DNA from: JBMYYE01 sp049609065
Lineage (GTDB): Bacteria; Pseudomonadota; Alphaproteobacteria; Rhodobacterales; Rhodobacteraceae
Reading direction: 5' to 3'
Assembly (NCBI GenBank): GCA_049609065.1
Contig: JBMYYE010000055.1
Location: 1 to 15,824 of the forward strand
DNA: 15,824 bases
In this document: piece after piece, positions 14,308 through 15,824 of the stretch
Numbering within the stretch: position 1 is the first letter of the stretch
Layout of the letters: the number at the start of each line of letters is the position of its first letter
Program-made: the position numbers and the translations under genes
The notes under the pieces: generated by a model
The model's input: only the letters and a program-made list of their open reading frames with translations
What the model was told of the DNA's origin: nothing
The model's database searches: none

Positions 14308-15824
14308 ATGACCAATAATAACGTAAAAGTAGGTAGTGAAAATTTTGATGGCGCTCAGTGGAAAGCGCGCGAAGAAGCAAAGCGCAAATTCATGGCCGAA
14401 AACGGGCTCTATTCTGAGGCTGAAGAACACTCCTCTTGTGGCGTGGGCCTTGTGGTGGCCATTGATGGCAAACCGTCACGTTCCGTGGTGGAAGCAGGCA
14501 TCGACGCGTTGAAAGCAATCTGGCACCGCGGTGCGGTAGATGCGGACGGCAAAACAGGGGACGGCGCGGGTATTCACGTTCAAATCCCAGTATCGTTTTT
14601 CTATGATCAAATCCGCCGTACAGGCCACGAACCACGCCAAGATGAATTGATGGCGGTGGGTCAAGTGTTCTTGCCGCGCACCGATTTTGGTGCGCAGGAA
14701 ACCTGCCGTACGATTGTGGAAACCGAAGTCCTAAAAATGGGTTATTCCATTTATGGTTGGCGTCAGGTTCCCGTTGATGTGAGCTGCTTGGGTGAAAAAG
14801 CCAATGCCACACGCCCTGAGATCGAACAGATCCTCATCTCCAACGCCAAAGGTGTGGACGAAGACACGTTTGAACGTGAACTTTATGTCATCCGTCGCCG
14901 CATCGAAAAAGCTGCGAGCGCGGCAGGTGTTGGGGAACTTTATATTGCGTCTTTGTCATGTCGTTCGGTGATCTACAAAGGCATGATGCTTGCTGAACAA
15001 GTGGCTGTGTTTTATCCGGATTTGATGGATACGCGGTTTAAGTCGTCTTTTGCGATCTATCACCAACGGTATTCCACCAACACATTCCCGCAATGGTGGC
15101 TGGCGCAACCGTTTCGCATGTTGGCCCATAACGGCGAAATCAACACGCTTAAGGGCAATCTTAACTGGATGAAAAGCCACGAAATCCGCATGGCGTCCAC
15201 ATTTTTTGGGGATCTGTCCGAAGACATCAAACCGATCGTCCCAGGCGGTTCATCGGATTCGGCGGCTTTGGATGCGGTGTTCGAAGTCCTCGTGCGTGCA
15301 GGGCGCTCTGCACCGATGGCCAAAACCATGTTGGTGCCAGAGAGCTGGTCCCAATCCGCGGTCGAATTGCCCAAGGCGTGGCGCGATATGTATTCCTATT
15401 GCAACTCCGTGATGGAGCCTTGGGATGGTCCCGCGGCACTTGCGATGACGGATGGACGCTGGGTTTGTGCGGGTCTTGATCGGAATGGTCTGCGCCCCAT
15501 GCGTTATGTTGTGACGGGTGACGGGCTTCTTATTGCGGGGTCTGAGGCGGGTATGGTGCCCATTGATGAAGCCACCGTTGTTGAAAAAGGCGCGCTTGGC
15601 CCTGGCCAAATGATTGCGGTTGATATGAAAGAGGGCGGGTTGTTCCATGATGAACACATCAAAGATCGCCTCTCTGCGGCGCGGCCTTATGGCGAATGGG
15701 TCGGCAAAATCAACGACATGGAAGCCACCCTTAAAGGGATCGAAGAAAAGGCTATTTATGCCGGTGATGAGCTGAAGAAACGCCAAGTTTCGGCAGGGTA
15801 TTCCATCGAAGAAATCGAACAAAT
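14308..15824 (+). CDS. gltB: Glutamate synthase large subunit, N-terminal part
   Basis: The frame is open from ATG 14308 to the window end, 505 full codons, about a third of the usual 1,500 residues. The catalytic glutaminase cysteine is Cys44 in SSCGVGL, so the first 43 residues would be a cleaved propeptide, as in other GltB proteins. Further class II amidotransferase marks follow: WHRGAVDADGKTGDGAG, YHQRYSTNTFPQW, LAHNGEINTLKGN and PGGSSDSAALD, then GLDRNGLRPMRY. The product would liberate ammonia from glutamine and channel it to the synthase site, working with GltD. The ATG has AGAAAGG 7 bases upstream. No frameshift or early stop is seen in the part present; the central and FMN-binding synthase domains lie outside the window. 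Confidence 0.96.
   Translation, partial: MTNNNVKVGSENFDGAQWKAREEAKRKFMAENGLYSEAEEHSSCGVGLVVAIDGKPSRSVVEAGIDALKAIWHRGAVDADGKTGDGAGIHVQIPVSFFYDQIRRTGHEPRQDELMAVGQVFLPRTDFGAQETCRTIVETEVLKMGYSIYGWRQVPVDVSCLGEKANATRPEIEQILISNAKGVDEDTFERELYVIRRRIEKAASAAGVGELYIASLSCRSVIYKGMMLAEQVAVFYPDLMDTRFKSSFAIYHQRYSTNTFPQWWLAQPFRMLAHNGEINTLKGNLNWMKSHEIRMASTFFGDLSEDIKPIVPGGSSDSAALDAVFEVLVRAGRSAPMAKTMLVPESWSQSAVELPKAWRDMYSYCNSVMEPWDGPAALAMTDGRWVCAGLDRNGLRPMRYVVTGDGLLIAGSEAGMVPIDEATVVEKGALGPGQMIAVDMKEGGLFHDEHIKDRLSAARPYGEWVGKINDMEATLKGIEEKAIYAGDELKKRQVSAGYSIEEIEQ

Noticed and set aside
13975..14430. Minus-strand frame of 151 codons across the end of gltD and the start of gltB
   Set aside because: It runs antisense through two well-supported genes, and its sequence shows no domain or ribosome site.

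Overview
The window looks like part of an alphaproteobacterial chromosome, most likely from a moderate-GC member of the Rhodobacterales (inference). The pointers are an NDUFA9-like SDR gene beside uppP and gltD-gltB, the protein styles, and strong AGGAG-type ribosome sites. Nothing here is an rRNA, tRNA, CRISPR array or intact insertion sequence.

Layout. At the left edge lies a factor-independent terminator, followed by a minus-strand gene for a small putative lipoprotein (56-661). Next is a gap of about 430 bases (662-1094) holding only a short hydrophobic reading frame, probably a decayed O-antigen polymerase/ligase fragment. From 1095 to 10547 runs a minus-strand surface-glycan operon of about 9.5 kb. 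Read in transcription order it holds: a CBS-domain/PglE-like aminotransferase fusion, an AsnB-type amidotransferase, a NeuB synthase, a NeuD/PglD-type acetyltransferase, a short membrane protein or fragment, a MurJ/MviN-family flippase, NeuA, NeuC and a small PglC-type phosphoglycosyl transferase. Several junctions overlap or are only a few bases apart, so much of it is likely co-transcribed; a 121-base gap separates the flippase gene from neuA. To the right is a housekeeping block: the NDUFA9-like SDR (+), uppP (-, tail to tail with it), and gltD-gltB (+), with gltB running off the window end.

How it fits together (inference from families). The aminotransferase and acetyltransferase would make a 4-acetamido-4,6-dideoxy sugar nucleotide of the diacetylbacillosamine type. 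NeuC would hydrolyse and epimerise it, NeuB would condense it with phosphoenolpyruvate, and NeuA would activate it with CMP. The product would be a legionaminic-acid-like nonulosonate rather than plain sialic acid. The PglC-like enzyme could load a sugar, perhaps the same diacetylbacillosamine intermediate, onto undecaprenyl phosphate, and the MurJ-like flippase could export the lipid-linked glycan. The neighbouring UppP recycles undecaprenyl diphosphate. The 4,6-dehydratase, the later glycosyltransferases and an intact polymerase are not in the window and must lie elsewhere or be lost.

The most notable points are the CBS-aminotransferase fusion, a MurJ-family flippase lacking a conserved arginine, and two separate short hydrophobic frames that resemble pieces of a polysaccharide polymerase.
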